A stretch of DNA of 64,000 nt from Lentisphaerae bacterium GWF2_38_69 (lineage in GTDB: Bacteria > Verrucomicrobiota > Lentisphaeria > Victivallales > GWF2-38-69). This document shows positions 18,363 to 27,145 of this stretch, in pieces. The number at the start of each line of letters is the position of its first letter. Positions within the stretch are counted from its first letter, which is position 1. The DNA lies in contig MHBE01000044.1 of the NCBI GenBank assembly GCA_001803205.1, positions 1-64,000 on the forward strand. Direction: 5' to 3'. Both the position numbers and the translations under genes were made by a program. The notes beneath the pieces are model-generated. The model was not told the origin of the DNA. It made no database searches and worked only from the letters and a program-made list of their open reading frames with translations.

Positions 18363-18427
18363 TTTTCTAGAAAATGGGAAATTGTCTTTTGGCTAACTTT
18401 ATAATGTAAAATTGAAGTTTTTCCATC

Positions 18428-19177
18428 CTAAATACGGGTGGCTTTTTCAAATTCCTGATTGTAGAGGATGGTTGCGCCTATTATCGCGCCGGGAATAAAG
18501 ATAATTGCGGTAAAAGGAATAAAGAGTACTAAATAAATAACAAAACCGAAAGCAAGAACTTTTAACCTGTTGCCTGAAAGCTTTTTATTGAATTCTTTTT
18601 TATTCATCAATCTATGTTCTGGGCAGAAGATTATAAATGAGAGACCTAGAAAATAGGAACTGACCAGCATTCCTGGCAGAAAGCCGACAAGAGGTATGAT
18701 AAAATTCAAAGGGAAAAGCACAATGGCCCAGAAGAGGGTCAGAATATTGAGTCTGATTCCATTTTTGATTGACATGAGGCAAGACTTGGCAAAACCGCTT
18801 ATGCCGGCTGCTTCTGGAACAAATCCAAAAAAATCTTTTTCAATCGCCAGAGAGAGCCCGTCCAGATAGGGAGCTGAAATTGAAAAGAAAATTGTATTGA
18901 ATAGAATGACAGATATTACTAAAACCGATAGCGAAATAATTATTTTAATTATGTATTCCAGCGTCTTATAAAGATAAATAAGAAAGCCTGAATCAGGATG
19001 AGACCCAAACATGGAATCAATCCATGGGAAAACGAAATGGAAAAGAAAATAGACGAGAAATATATATAGAGCTAAATTCAATAACGCAGAAAACCACGCA
19101 TACCTGAAATATCCGATTCTTCTGAAAAGAATCCTAACGCCCGTAAATGGCAGAATAAATGAAGATTTCTTATTCAT
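18428..19177 (-). CDS. EI24/CysZ-family membrane protein
   Basis: After trimming to the ATG at 19177, which has GGAGA 6 bases upstream, the protein is 249 residues. It has four or more hydrophobic helices and the EI24 pattern. Hallmarks are a PYLDGLS segment after a long membrane helix and a broad central helix pair ending in LPGMLVSSYFLGLSFI. In enterics CysZ is a sulfate channel; other members have no known substrate. No sulfate genes are nearby. It is the gene upstream of the TonB-like gene, 65 bases apart, so the two may form an operon. Confidence 0.75.
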   Translation of the reverse strand: MNKKSSFILPFTGVRILFRRIGYFRYAWFSALLNLALYIFLVYFLFHFVFPWIDSMFGSHPDSGFLIYLYKTLEYIIKIIISLSVLVISVILFNTIFFSISAPYLDGLSLAIEKDFFGFVPEAAGISGFAKSCLMSIKNGIRLNILTLFWAIVLFPLNFIIPLVGFLPGMLVSSYFLGLSFIIFCPEHRLMNKKEFNKKLSGNRLKVLAFGFVIYLVLFIPFTAIIFIPGAIIGATILYNQEFEKATRI

Positions 19178-19286
19178 AATCTCTCCGCAAGTACTGTGAA
19201 AACGACCAAGATGGCAATTGACAGGGCGCTGCCACGAATTTTCCTGAAAGCCAGAAGAGAAGTACAACTCCAATAACAGTAACCAT
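19170..19286 (-). CDS. possible 38-residue membrane peptide overlapping the EI24 gene start
   Basis: A short frame from an ATG at 19286, preceded by a GGACAGGA site, encodes one hydrophobic segment (MVTVIGVVLLFWLSGKF) and a short polar tail. It ends 8 bases inside the EI24 gene (its TAA overlaps the EI24 start), an arrangement that suggests translational coupling. It may instead be the leftover of a larger gene. No homologue is recognised. Low confidence. Confidence 0.3.
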   Translation of the reverse strand: MVTVIGVVLLFWLSGKFVAAPCQLPSWSFSQYLRRDYE

Positions 19287-19365
19287 CAATTCCTGTCCGC
19301 CAGTTATAGTATTGTTAGATTGTTATGATAGAATTACCAAAATATTATAGAAGGAGATATAGATT

Positions 19366-20694
19366 ATGCATCTTAAGCATCTTATTAAAGTTAAAATTCT
19401 ACTATTTTTAAGTGTTGTCAATTTATTTGCAGGCAGCGCAGATTCACCAAAGTCAGACGATGAAAAACCCCCTGTTTCGGTTTATGATGGTTTGTTCTTC
19501 AAAGACCCTGGTTTTAACTTTCAGGCAATAAGAACTTTGTCTGAAACTTACGGACAGGCTGCTGATATCGGCGAAGTTATTTCCACTATAAAAAAGATAG
19601 AGGAATCCAACATAGAGAGCTGGAAAAATGAATGGTTGAAGACTGCCGATCGACTTTATGCTGATGCGCAGAAGGTTCAGGAAGAAAACAGCATTCGAGC
19701 TTCGCAAAATGAGTATCTAAGAGCATCAAATTACTACCGGACAGGTTCATTCTATATGACTTCACGATATGAAAGAAAAGAATCCATTGCTTTAAGAAAG
19801 AAAGCTATAAAATGTTTTCTTAAATACATTTCAGGAAAAGATTTCATCAGGCCTGTTCAGATTCCTTATGAAAATAATTATCTGCCTGGTTATTTCATTA
19901 AATCATCTTATCTGAAGGATGGAAAAGCACCTCTTATTATTATTAATACTGGTTTTGACGGAACCAAGGAAGAGACTTGTTATCAAACGGGTTTTGAAGC
20001 AGCCGAATTTGGCTACAATGTGCTTGTTTTAGATGGGCCTGGCCAAGGTGAAACAATTTATAATCAGAAACTATTCTTCCGTTATGATTGGGAAAAAGTT
20101 ATTACTCCTGCAATAGATTTTGGTCTGACATTAGAAGGAGTTGACAAAGATAAAATTGCTGTTTACGGGATCAGCATGGGAGGATATTTGATACCTAGAG
20201 CTGCTGCTTTTGACAACAGAATAAAAGCTTGTATCGCAAATGGTGGAGTATCAAATTTTTATGAGCCTTTTGTGAGGAATTTTCCTAAAGATTTTATGCT
20301 TCTTAAAGATTCAGATCCGGAAAAGTTTAATCAGGAGATAATGGAAATAGGCAAGAAAATGGTTGAAGTCAAATGGTTTATTGAAAATGGTATGTGGACT
20401 TTTAATGTCGAAACTCCTATTGAGTTTCTAAATAAAATGAAGAAATATGACCTGACTGGAGTAGCAGAAAAGATCAAATGCAAAACTCTTATTATTGATG
20501 GAAGCGAAGATACATTCATGAGAGGACAACCTGAATTATTATATAGCGAGCTAAAATGTGAAAAAACTTTTATGCTGTTCGATGAAGAAAGCACAGGTCA
20601 GCTTCACTGCCAGTTAGGTGCTTTAGGCATTTCAAATGAAAGAATCTATACTTGGCTGAATAATGCGTTGGATTATCATCCGTACAAGAAATAA
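19366..20694 (+). CDS. exported alpha/beta hydrolase, FrsA/2,6-dihydropseudooxynicotine hydrolase-like
   Basis: A signal peptide (LIKVKILLFLSVVNLFAGS) is followed by a helical N-terminal domain and an alpha/beta hydrolase domain. The nucleophile Ser sits in GISMGG near residue 272. The oxyanion region is NTGFDGTKEE, the acid is likely Asp in DGSEDTF (near 381), and the His is in QLHCQ. This layout with a long N-terminal cap matches the DUF1100/FrsA-type esterases. The substrate is unknown; a C-C or ester bond hydrolase acting in the periplasm is plausible. An AAGGAG site lies before the ATG. It is followed after 45 bases by the HAD gene on the same strand. Confidence 0.82.
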   Translation: MHLKHLIKVKILLFLSVVNLFAGSADSPKSDDEKPPVSVYDGLFFKDPGFNFQAIRTLSETYGQAADIGEVISTIKKIEESNIESWKNEWLKTADRLYADAQKVQEENSIRASQNEYLRASNYYRTGSFYMTSRYERKESIALRKKAIKCFLKYISGKDFIRPVQIPYENNYLPGYFIKSSYLKDGKAPLIIINTGFDGTKEETCYQTGFEAAEFGYNVLVLDGPGQGETIYNQKLFFRYDWEKVITPAIDFGLTLEGVDKDKIAVYGISMGGYLIPRAAAFDNRIKACIANGGVSNFYEPFVRNFPKDFMLLKDSDPEKFNQEIMEIGKKMVEVKWFIENGMWTFNVETPIEFLNKMKKYDLTGVAEKIKCKTLIIDGSEDTFMRGQPELLYSELKCEKTFMLFDEESTGQLHCQLGALGISNERIYTWLNNALDYHPYKK

Positions 20695-20739
20695 ATTTAT
20701 TAGAGAAATTATCGAAGCTGGACGGAAAAAGGAAGTTGA

Positions 20740-21420
20740 ATGATGGGAAAATCTATTGAATGCAAGGGGCTGATTTTTGATTTGGATGGAACACTTGTTG
20801 ATTCGGGTGAAGTTGTTGAGAAAGTTTGGAAAATGTTTGCCGACAGATATGGTTTTGACTTTGAAAAGCAAGTTTTGCCGATATGCCACGGCAGACCTGC
20901 TAAATATCCATTGAAAGAGCTCCTGCCGAGGGTGACAGAAGAAGAGATGGATGCTGTAGAAGATGAATTCAACGCAATAGAAATGACTATGCTCGAAGAA
21001 TTGAAGCCAATACGGGGCGCTGATATACTTCTTCCTATTCTGCCTCCTGGCAAATGGGCAATTGCTACATCAGGCGACAACAATCTTGCATCCGGCCGTT
21101 TGAAATCCGCCGGGCTTCCTATTCCAAAACATTTTGTTACAGCAGGAATGTATAAAAACTCAAAACCGCATCCTGATCCATTTCTGATGGCAGCTCAATC
21201 TCTTGGATTTGAACCTGAGGACTGCATTGTTTTTGAAGATTCTCCTGCCGGAATCGAAGGCGCAAAAACCGCAGGATGCACAGTAATAGGAATTAATCTG
21301 GTAGAAGCTGCAAAAAAAGTTTCAAAACCAGACTATGTTATTAACGACATGACTGAAATAAGAGTAAGTTATGAAAAAGACAGCTTCAAAATAGAGTTCC
21401 TAAAAACAATAAGGAGATAA
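20740..21420 (+). CDS. HAD superfamily phosphatase, beta-phosphoglucomutase-like subfamily
   Basis: The protein has the HAD motifs in order: FDLDGTLVDS (nucleophile and acid Asp), Thr in IATSGD (motif II), Lys in KPHPDPF (motif III) and FEDSPAG (motif IV). The inserted cap is of the small helical C1 type. Relatives dephosphorylate small sugar or polyol phosphates (YfbT, Gpp-like). It ends 4 bases before the lipoprotein gene, so the two are transcribed together. The substrate cannot be assigned. Confidence 0.9.
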   Translation: MMGKSIECKGLIFDLDGTLVDSGEVVEKVWKMFADRYGFDFEKQVLPICHGRPAKYPLKELLPRVTEEEMDAVEDEFNAIEMTMLEELKPIRGADILLPILPPGKWAIATSGDNNLASGRLKSAGLPIPKHFVTAGMYKNSKPHPDPFLMAAQSLGFEPEDCIVFEDSPAGIEGAKTAGCTVIGINLVEAAKKVSKPDYVINDMTEIRVSYEKDSFKIEFLKTIRR

Positions 21421-21424
21421 AGCA

Positions 21425-21832
21425 ATGAAAATTAACGTATTAATCACATTATTGGCTGTAACCGTACTTTCAGGATGCTGCTGTATATTTTCAGGAAGCA
21501 AGAAAGATGGTAGCTTCACAGAGGCTGATTCAGGTAAAACTTTTTCAACTATGCCAGGTTCTACTCTAAATATTGATCTCAAAGGTAATTACACTACAGG
21601 TTTTTCCTGGAATATAGTTTCATGCGACGAAAGTATCCTTAAGGTATCACCTGATTCAAAGTATGTTTCTGATACTTTCAAGCCTGGTATGGTAGGAGTA
21701 GGCGGAGTTCAGCATTACATATTTAATGTTGTAGGCAAAGGGCAGACCGAATTAAAGATTACATACAACAGAGTCTGGGAGAAAGATGTAGCTCCGGATC
21801 AGATATTTACTCTCAAAATTGATTCCAAGTAA
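21425..21832 (+). CDS. lipoprotein of the chagasin family (I42 cysteine-protease inhibitor)
   Basis: The 135-residue protein has a lipobox (LAVTVLSGC, lipidated Cys at about 18) followed by an immunoglobulin-like chagasin domain. The three inhibitory loops are visible: NYTTGF (NPTTGY loop), GVGGVQHYIF (GG loop) and NRVWEK (RPW loop). Chagasins block papain-like C1 cysteine proteases by plugging the active-site cleft. In a bacterium it may protect against host or neighbour proteases, or regulate an own protease. It shares a transcript with the HAD gene and converges on pxpC. Confidence 0.85.
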   Translation: MKINVLITLLAVTVLSGCCCIFSGSKKDGSFTEADSGKTFSTMPGSTLNIDLKGNYTTGFSWNIVSCDESILKVSPDSKYVSDTFKPGMVGVGGVQHYIFNVVGKGQTELKITYNRVWEKDVAPDQIFTLKIDSK

Positions 21833-21834
21833 GA

Positions 21835-22737
21835 TCAGTATTTAGAATTTCTTAGAATTTGCTGAGCTTCAGATACAGAAATGCTGCTGAAGCTTATTTT
21901 ATTTCCTGGTTTTGCCTGGGCAAGCAAAGGTAAATCTGCGGTTATTACTGTCGCAATTTTAGGATAACCGCCCGTTGTCTGCCTGTCAGCACACATAATA
22001 ATAGGCTGACCATTCTGCGGAATTTGGATTGATCCGTAAGTGATTGAATCGGAAATAATATTGCTATCAATGGGGACGATCGCCTCCCCTTCGAGGCGGC
22101 ATCCCATCCTGTCACAATCTTTCGTTACTGTGTATTCCGAGCTGAAGAACTTCTTTATTCCATCTTCTGTAAAGTAATCTTTATGGGATCCTATTACGAC
22201 TCTAAGCGCAATTTCATTTTTATAGATAGGTATAAATGCAGGAGGCAATATTCTGCTTGCGAGTTTTGAAAATTCTTTTGGAGTTTTTACCTCAATGATA
22301 GTTTCTGCAGTAAGCTGCATCCCTATGTTTGCCTTGGCATAAGAGGATTTGCTTCCTAGCACTGATGGGACTTCCAATCCGCCTGCAAAAGCGATATAGC
22401 TCCTGCATCCGCTTATAACCCTGCCAAAAGAGAGGTTGTTATTTGATTTCACAAGAAAACTCTTCCACATCGGAACAGTCAATCCATTCAGTGACGGACT
22501 TATATTAGCTCCTGTAATAGCAATGACGCAAATTCCCTGAAATTCTAACTCCAATCCTGAAAGGCAAACTTCAAATACAGCTTCGAAAAAGCTATTACCA
22601 ACAAGTAAATTTGCAACTCTATGGGAAAAACTGTCCATTACCCCTGATACTACCATTCCGCAGGATTGAAAACCATATCTTCCCTTGTCCTGAATTGTTG
22701 TTTGTGTGCCTGGTTTTATTATCTTAATCGAGCTCAT
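21835..22737 (-). CDS. pxpC: 5-oxoprolinase subunit C (KipA-like carboxyltransferase domain)
   Basis: At 300 residues this matches the KipA/biotin-dependent carboxyltransferase-like family. It opens with GTQTTIQDKGRYGFQ and has a late DRQTTGGYPKIATV signature. Together with PxpA and PxpB it makes the prokaryotic ATP-dependent 5-oxoprolinase that opens pyroglutamate to glutamate. Its start overlaps the pxpB stop by 14 bases, so translation is coupled. It is the last gene of the long minus-strand run that begins with the hydrogenase. Confidence 0.93.
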   Translation of the reverse strand: MSSIKIIKPGTQTTIQDKGRYGFQSCGMVVSGVMDSFSHRVANLLVGNSFFEAVFEVCLSGLELEFQGICVIAITGANISPSLNGLTVPMWKSFLVKSNNNLSFGRVISGCRSYIAFAGGLEVPSVLGSKSSYAKANIGMQLTAETIIEVKTPKEFSKLASRILPPAFIPIYKNEIALRVVIGSHKDYFTEDGIKKFFSSEYTVTKDCDRMGCRLEGEAIVPIDSNIISDSITYGSIQIPQNGQPIIMCADRQTTGGYPKIATVITADLPLLAQAKPGNKISFSSISVSEAQQILRNSKY

Positions 22738-23410
22738 ATTGACGGAATTGAGTTTCTGTTATGGTTTTAAATCTGATGTAGTCGCCTGCTTTTAGAAGAA
22801 ACGGTTTATCTCTATTAATATCAAAAAGTTTAAGAGGTGTTCTGCCGATGAGTTGCCATCCTCCAGGGCTTTGTAAAGGATAAATTCCCGTCTGTTCTCC
22901 GCCGATACCTATCGAACCTGCCGGGACGCTTAAACGAGGTTTTGCCATTCTTGGAACTGTTATTTTTTTGTTCATTCCACCCAAATATGGAAAACCGGGG
23001 AGAAAACCCAGCATATAAACAAGGTAGTCGCAGGAAGAATGAATGCTTATAATTTCGTTTTTTGGGAGTTTGGTATATTCTTCTACATATTTTAGGTCAG
23101 GTCCGAACTCTCCACCATAAACGACAGGTATGGTTACGACATTTTTCTTTTGGTTAACTGTCTTTACTGAACTAAAATCAAGCGATTCAATGTGTTTTAT
23201 AAGCTCGTTATAGGTTAGGTGGCAGGGATTGTAATAAATTGTCAGAGAGCAATATGTAGGAACAATTTCAATTATGTTGTTTATGTTTTTTTCTTGGATA
23301 AGCGCAGCAGCCTGATTGACTTTCTTGTTAATTTCAGGGGAAATTTTATTACCGAACTCGATAGTTAATGCGCTGTCGCCCAACGGCAAAAATCTTGGTT
23401 GATCGCGCAT
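22724..23410 (-). CDS. pxpB: 5-oxoprolinase subunit B (KipI-like)
   Basis: The 228-residue protein has the KipI/allophanate-hydrolase subunit 1 signatures LPGFPYLGGM and SVPAGSIGIGGEQTGIYP. It partners PxpC in 5-oxoproline cleavage. In Bacillus the same family was first described as an inhibitor of KinA (KipI), but the adjacency of pxpA makes the enzymatic role likely here. It starts directly after the pxpA stop. Confidence 0.93.
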   Translation of the reverse strand: MRDQPRFLPLGDSALTIEFGNKISPEINKKVNQAAALIQEKNINNIIEIVPTYCSLTIYYNPCHLTYNELIKHIESLDFSSVKTVNQKKNVVTIPVVYGGEFGPDLKYVEEYTKLPKNEIISIHSSCDYLVYMLGFLPGFPYLGGMNKKITVPRMAKPRLSVPAGSIGIGGEQTGIYPLQSPGGWQLIGRTPLKLFDINRDKPFLLKAGDYIRFKTITETQFRQYELD

Positions 23411-24181
23411 TTATTTAATGAGTTCAGTTAGTTTAGTAACTTTAATACCGTTTGCGGTAAATTCTTTGTGCAGATTTTCTACAAGGGTTTTGGCTGATGG
23501 CGTGTCTGAATGGACACAGATGGTGTCTGCGTCAATCCGTATCTCTTTGCCGTCTATGCTTCTGATAGTGCCTGTTTTTATTAGATTAACCATTCGAGAA
23601 CAGGCTTCTTCGGGTAAATGGATGACAGAGTGAGGCAGTGTACGGGAGACAAGAAAACCGTCTGAGTTATACGCCCTGTCAGCAAAGACTTCATTGGCAG
23701 TAATGAGTCCAAACTTTTTTCCTGCTTTAATCATTTCGCTTCCTGAAAGACCTACAAGGATGATGCTTTCATCTACTTCTGACACTGCTTCTGCTATGGC
23801 TTCGGCAAGGACATTGTCTTTTGCAGCCATATTGTACATCGCGCCGTGAGGTTTGAGATGACTAATTTTCATGCCTTTTGAAGCGGATATAGCCATCAAA
23901 GCTCCAAGTTGATATTGGATATAAAGCTTTGCTTCTTTGGTCGAAACAGACATATTTCTTCTGCCGAAACCCATCAGGTCGGGGAAAGATGGATGTGCTC
24001 CGATTCCAACACCGTATTTTTTACAGAGTTCAACAGTCTGTTCCATGATAAGCGGGTCGCCTGCATGATAACCGCAGGCAATATTAGCAGATGTGATGAG
24101 CGAGATTATTTCTTCATCAGTTCCAGCGCTGTAGTGTCCTAATCCTTCCCCAAGGTCGCTATTGAGGTCAATGCGAAACAT
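23411..24181 (-). CDS. pxpA: 5-oxoprolinase subunit A (LamB/YcsF family)
   Basis: The protein opens with the family motif LNSDLGEGLGHY and continues with SANIACGYHAGDP, GAHPSFPDLMGFGRR and HLKPHGAMYN. These are the conserved metal and substrate blocks of PxpA. At 256 residues it is full length. It overlaps the upstream response regulator by 14 bases. 5-Oxoproline forms spontaneously from glutamine and glutamate, so this is usually a clean-up enzyme; it also feeds glutamate to nitrogen metabolism. Confidence 0.94.
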   Translation of the reverse strand: MFRIDLNSDLGEGLGHYSAGTDEEIISLITSANIACGYHAGDPLIMEQTVELCKKYGVGIGAHPSFPDLMGFGRRNMSVSTKEAKLYIQYQLGALMAISASKGMKISHLKPHGAMYNMAAKDNVLAEAIAEAVSEVDESIILVGLSGSEMIKAGKKFGLITANEVFADRAYNSDGFLVSRTLPHSVIHLPEEACSRMVNLIKTGTIRSIDGKEIRIDADTICVHSDTPSAKTLVENLHKEFTANGIKVTKLTELIK

Positions 24182-24554
24182 CGTGAAATTTAGATTTAAG
24201 AAGTTTTATTAGATGTTCAGGAGTAATAGGTTTCTGCAATACTCCGCTTAAACCTAGTTCATTATAGTCAGTGGTTTCATGGAGGTTATCTCCTGAAGAA
24301 CTTAGCATGAAAACAGGGGCATTGTTTCCAATGAATTTGAGTTCTTTAGTCAGGTGCAGTCCTGAGTCAACTTCTTCCATCATTAGGTCAACTATTACTG
24401 CGTCAGGGCAAACCTCTTTATACTTTCTCAAACCGCTTTCAGCGCTGCATGCCGTATAAACAGTATAATTGCTTTTTTCCAGTATGATTTTAAGTGAATC
24501 GAGGATGTCGTTGTCATCGTCGACACAAAGTATTACTTTTTTCCCATCTTTCAT
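24168..24554 (-). CDS. stand-alone response regulator receiver domain
   Basis: This is a single CheY-like domain of 128 residues without an output domain. The acidic pair DDD follows strand 1, the phospho-acceptor Asp is in VIVDLMM, a Ser/Thr is in MLSSS and the Lys is in LQKPI. I set the start at the ATG at 24554, with AGGCGG 5 bases upstream, rather than the GTG at 24560. It sits between the hydrogenase protease gene (9 bases away) and pxpA (overlapping), so it belongs to that transcript. No histidine kinase is in the window. Confidence 0.88.
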   Translation of the reverse strand: MKDGKKVILCVDDDNDILDSLKIILEKSNYTVYTACSAESGLRKYKEVCPDAVIVDLMMEEVDSGLHLTKELKFIGNNAPVFMLSSSGDNLHETTDYNELGLSGVLQKPITPEHLIKLLKSKFHDVSH

Positions 24555-24563
24555 AAACACCGC

Positions 24564-25052
24564 CTATCCTTGCAAACAAATTTTTTGTAGACTATTTCTA
24601 ATTATAGCAGGATTGCTTTCTTTCAAAACATTTTTGAAACAATCCAGAGTTTTTTTCAGATTGATTTGAGCTCTTTCAGTAATAGTTTCCTTGAAAATAT
24701 TGAATTCATAACCTCTGATTCCGAGTATAAAAACTTCTTTCTCTCCGCCTGATAAATCGTTAGCAAATTTTACTATGTTTTCTGGAGAGACGCTGTGTGT
24801 AGTGAATGAAAAAGCAGGAGATGGTTTTACTTGTCTTAATTCAAAAGGCTCTGAACAGGAAGTATGCGCATCGGCAAGAATTGCCAGTTTGCTCTTTGAT
24901 ATATCATAAGCATGTTCGACTGATAACTGGTAGTCGCTCTCAATTTCTATATAATCATAAGTGAGTTTTTCTATTTCTTCTGCGAATGCCACACCCAAAC
25001 CATCATCAGCTCTTCCAGGATTACCGTAGCCAATTATCAGCAAGTCTTTCAC
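24564..25052 (-). CDS. hoxW: hydrogenase maturation protease (HoxW/HycI type)
   Basis: The 162-residue protein begins with the family signature IIGYGNPGRADDGLG. Glu/Asp nickel-contact residues are at the expected positions (DDGLG, then ADAHTS), and THSVSPENIV follows. These endopeptidases remove the C-terminal tail of the hydrogenase large subunit after nickel insertion. The substrate is presumably the large subunit encoded just upstream, which keeps such a tail. The genes are 7 bases apart. Confidence 0.9.
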   Translation of the reverse strand: MKDLLIIGYGNPGRADDGLGVAFAEEIEKLTYDYIEIESDYQLSVEHAYDISKSKLAILADAHTSCSEPFELRQVKPSPAFSFTTHSVSPENIVKFANDLSGGEKEVFILGIRGYEFNIFKETITERAQINLKKTLDCFKNVLKESNPAIIRNSLQKICLQG

Positions 25053-25059
25053 AATGTCA

Positions 25060-26484
25060 TTACCTGATTTTTTTATCTAATATTTTACCCCTTTCATCTA
25101 TAAGCTCTACAACAAGCGGCATTGATCCCAGAGCATGCGTAGCACAGGAAAGGCATGGATCATAGGCTCGGATTGCCGCTTCTACCCTGTTCATCAGACC
25201 TTCAGTGATTTCAGCTTTGCCGTTTAGAAAGTTATTTGCTGTTTGTTTTACAGCTTCATTCATAGGAGAATTATTATTCGTAGTAGAAACAATTAAATTA
25301 CACATGGTGACAAGGTCATTTTCATCTACTTTGTAGTGATGGAAAAGAGTTCCTCTTGGAGCTTCAATTATTCCTACACCTTCTTCCCTGCGCTTTCCTT
25401 GAAGAAGTAGATCGTGTCCTGTAATATCCGTGTCATTGAGAAGTTCTTTAATCATTTCAGCTGAATGTAGAAGTTCAATCAATCTAGCCCAATGATAAGC
25501 CATCGATTCATTGCAAATTTTATTGCCAAAGAAAGAAAAGAATTCTTTACGCTCTTTTTCAGCTTCATTAGACGGGATAAAATCACATGTATTGAGCCTT
25601 GCTAAAGGTCCAACTCTGTACCAGCCGTCCTCAGGCCCGATAAGTTTTATAAAAGGGAATTTCATATAAGACCATGAACGGACTTCTTCAGCAATGAACT
25701 CAAAATATTTTTGATTATCAACATGATCAAAAATTTTGTTTGATTCAGAATCAATCGCTCTTAGTCCGCCATTATAGATATCCATTGCTCCGTCTTCTCT
25801 TATAATGGAAAGATGATTGGATTCAAATGAACCAAATTTGGAGAGTTCATTTAGGTTTTTAACCGTGTAATCTTTTATGATATTTACCGATGCTTTGCTC
25901 CATTCTATAATTTTATCAATCTCTTTCAGGAAAGCATCGCGCTCACTAACTGTAAGGCTTTTATTTACTCCCCCTGGTATTGCTCCTGTGCCGTGAATTT
26001 TTTTGCCGGCGGTAGCTTTGATTATTTCCTGACCGAATTTACGCATCAGAACTGCCTGGGTAGCGAGTTCAGGAAACTTGTTAATTACACCTACTACATT
26101 TCGTATTGATACATCTGCATCGAATCCGAAAAGTATATCCGGCGAGCAAAGATGAAAAAAGTGAAGAGCATGAGACTGAAAAAACTGGCCATAGTGCATT
26201 AGCCGCCTGATTTTTTCTGCTGTAGGTGTCAATTTATCTACACCTACAATGTAATCCATAGCTTTAGCTGCTGCTAAATGATGGCTTACAGGGCAGATAC
26301 CGCAAAGCCTCTGCACCATTACAGGCACTTCCCAATAGGGTCTGCCAACAATAAATCTTTCGAATCCGCGGAATTCTACAATGTGGAGTCTGGCCTGTTT
26401 TACTTTGTTTTCATCATCCAGAATGATTGTAACTTTTCCATGGCCTTCGACTCTGGTAACTGGTTCTATAACTATTTTTTTCAT
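25060..26484 (-). CDS. hoxH: [NiFe] hydrogenase large subunit, group 3 (HoxH type)
   Basis: The protein opens with the L0 motif RVEGHGK. The active-site cysteines are complete: RLCGICPVSHH (C61, C64) and DPCLSCATH (C444, C447). After that His come 24 residues ending DKKIR, the tail removed by the maturation protease. The length and motifs fit the cytosolic group 3 hydrogenases. With the HoxY-like small subunit it should cycle H2 against a soluble carrier. The diaphorase subunits HoxF and HoxU, which normally precede hoxY, are absent here. Confidence 0.92.
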   Translation of the reverse strand: MKKIVIEPVTRVEGHGKVTIILDDENKVKQARLHIVEFRGFERFIVGRPYWEVPVMVQRLCGICPVSHHLAAAKAMDYIVGVDKLTPTAEKIRRLMHYGQFFQSHALHFFHLCSPDILFGFDADVSIRNVVGVINKFPELATQAVLMRKFGQEIIKATAGKKIHGTGAIPGGVNKSLTVSERDAFLKEIDKIIEWSKASVNIIKDYTVKNLNELSKFGSFESNHLSIIREDGAMDIYNGGLRAIDSESNKIFDHVDNQKYFEFIAEEVRSWSYMKFPFIKLIGPEDGWYRVGPLARLNTCDFIPSNEAEKERKEFFSFFGNKICNESMAYHWARLIELLHSAEMIKELLNDTDITGHDLLLQGKRREEGVGIIEAPRGTLFHHYKVDENDLVTMCNLIVSTTNNNSPMNEAVKQTANNFLNGKAEITEGLMNRVEAAIRAYDPCLSCATHALGSMPLVVELIDERGKILDKKIR

Positions 26485-26499
26485 TTAAAATGATGATTT

Positions 26500-27045
26500 T
26501 CAATCATATTTGATAAGTTCATAAGGTAAATCAAGTGGTTTTCCTGCAAGAAGCGCATTAAGTGTCTGCCAAATTGAATCTCCTGACGGAGGACAGCCTG
26601 GCAAGCTGTAATCTATCTTTACAATTTCCTTGCAGGGATAAACTTTGTCCAATATTAGAGGTATTTCCGGATCATCAGGGATTTTTCCTGATGGATTATA
26701 AACTGTCGGCCCCTCCAGATAGGCCGTCTTATAACACTCTTCAAGAGGAATAGTATTGCGCATTGCAGGTATTCCGCCCATAGTTGCACAGTCTCCAAGC
26801 AATACAAGAACATCACAATATTTACGGAACTCTCTCAGAACTCGAACATTTTCTTCATTGCAGCATCCTCCTTCAATAAGACCTACCGCGCATCTTCCAT
26901 GAAATTCTTTTATGTCGTTGATTGGAGATTTATCAAAGTCAATAATTTCTACAAGCTGCAGAATCCTTTCATCAATGTCGAGTACCGACATATGACATCC
27001 AAAACAGCCTGCAAGTGAGGTTGTGGCAATTCTAGGTTTAGTCAT
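26500..27045 (-). CDS. hoxY: [NiFe] hydrogenase small subunit (HoxY type)
   Basis: The small subunit of about 182 residues has the proximal-cluster cysteines: LAGCFGCHMS, a later VGLIEGGCCNEEN, GDCATMGG and LPGCPPSGD. The long match around DIDERILQLVE and DFDKSPINDI is closer to HoxY than to MvhG. It carries only one [4Fe-4S] cluster, so it needs a partner to pass electrons on. I place the start at the ATG at 27045 with GGAAATT before it; a TTG at 27054 is in frame. It is the first gene of the run continuing to pxpC. Confidence 0.9.
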   Translation of the reverse strand: MTKPRIATTSLAGCFGCHMSVLDIDERILQLVEIIDFDKSPINDIKEFHGRCAVGLIEGGCCNEENVRVLREFRKYCDVLVLLGDCATMGGIPAMRNTIPLEECYKTAYLEGPTVYNPSGKIPDDPEIPLILDKVYPCKEIVKIDYSLPGCPPSGDSIWQTLNALLAGKPLDLPYELIKYD

Positions 27046-27145
27046 AATTTCCAAATTAATTTAACTTTTTAACTCAATGTCTATCATAATATAGGCTCAA
27101 TTTCAATTAATAAATTAAGAATTTCAATCATTTCATGTTTGCAAA

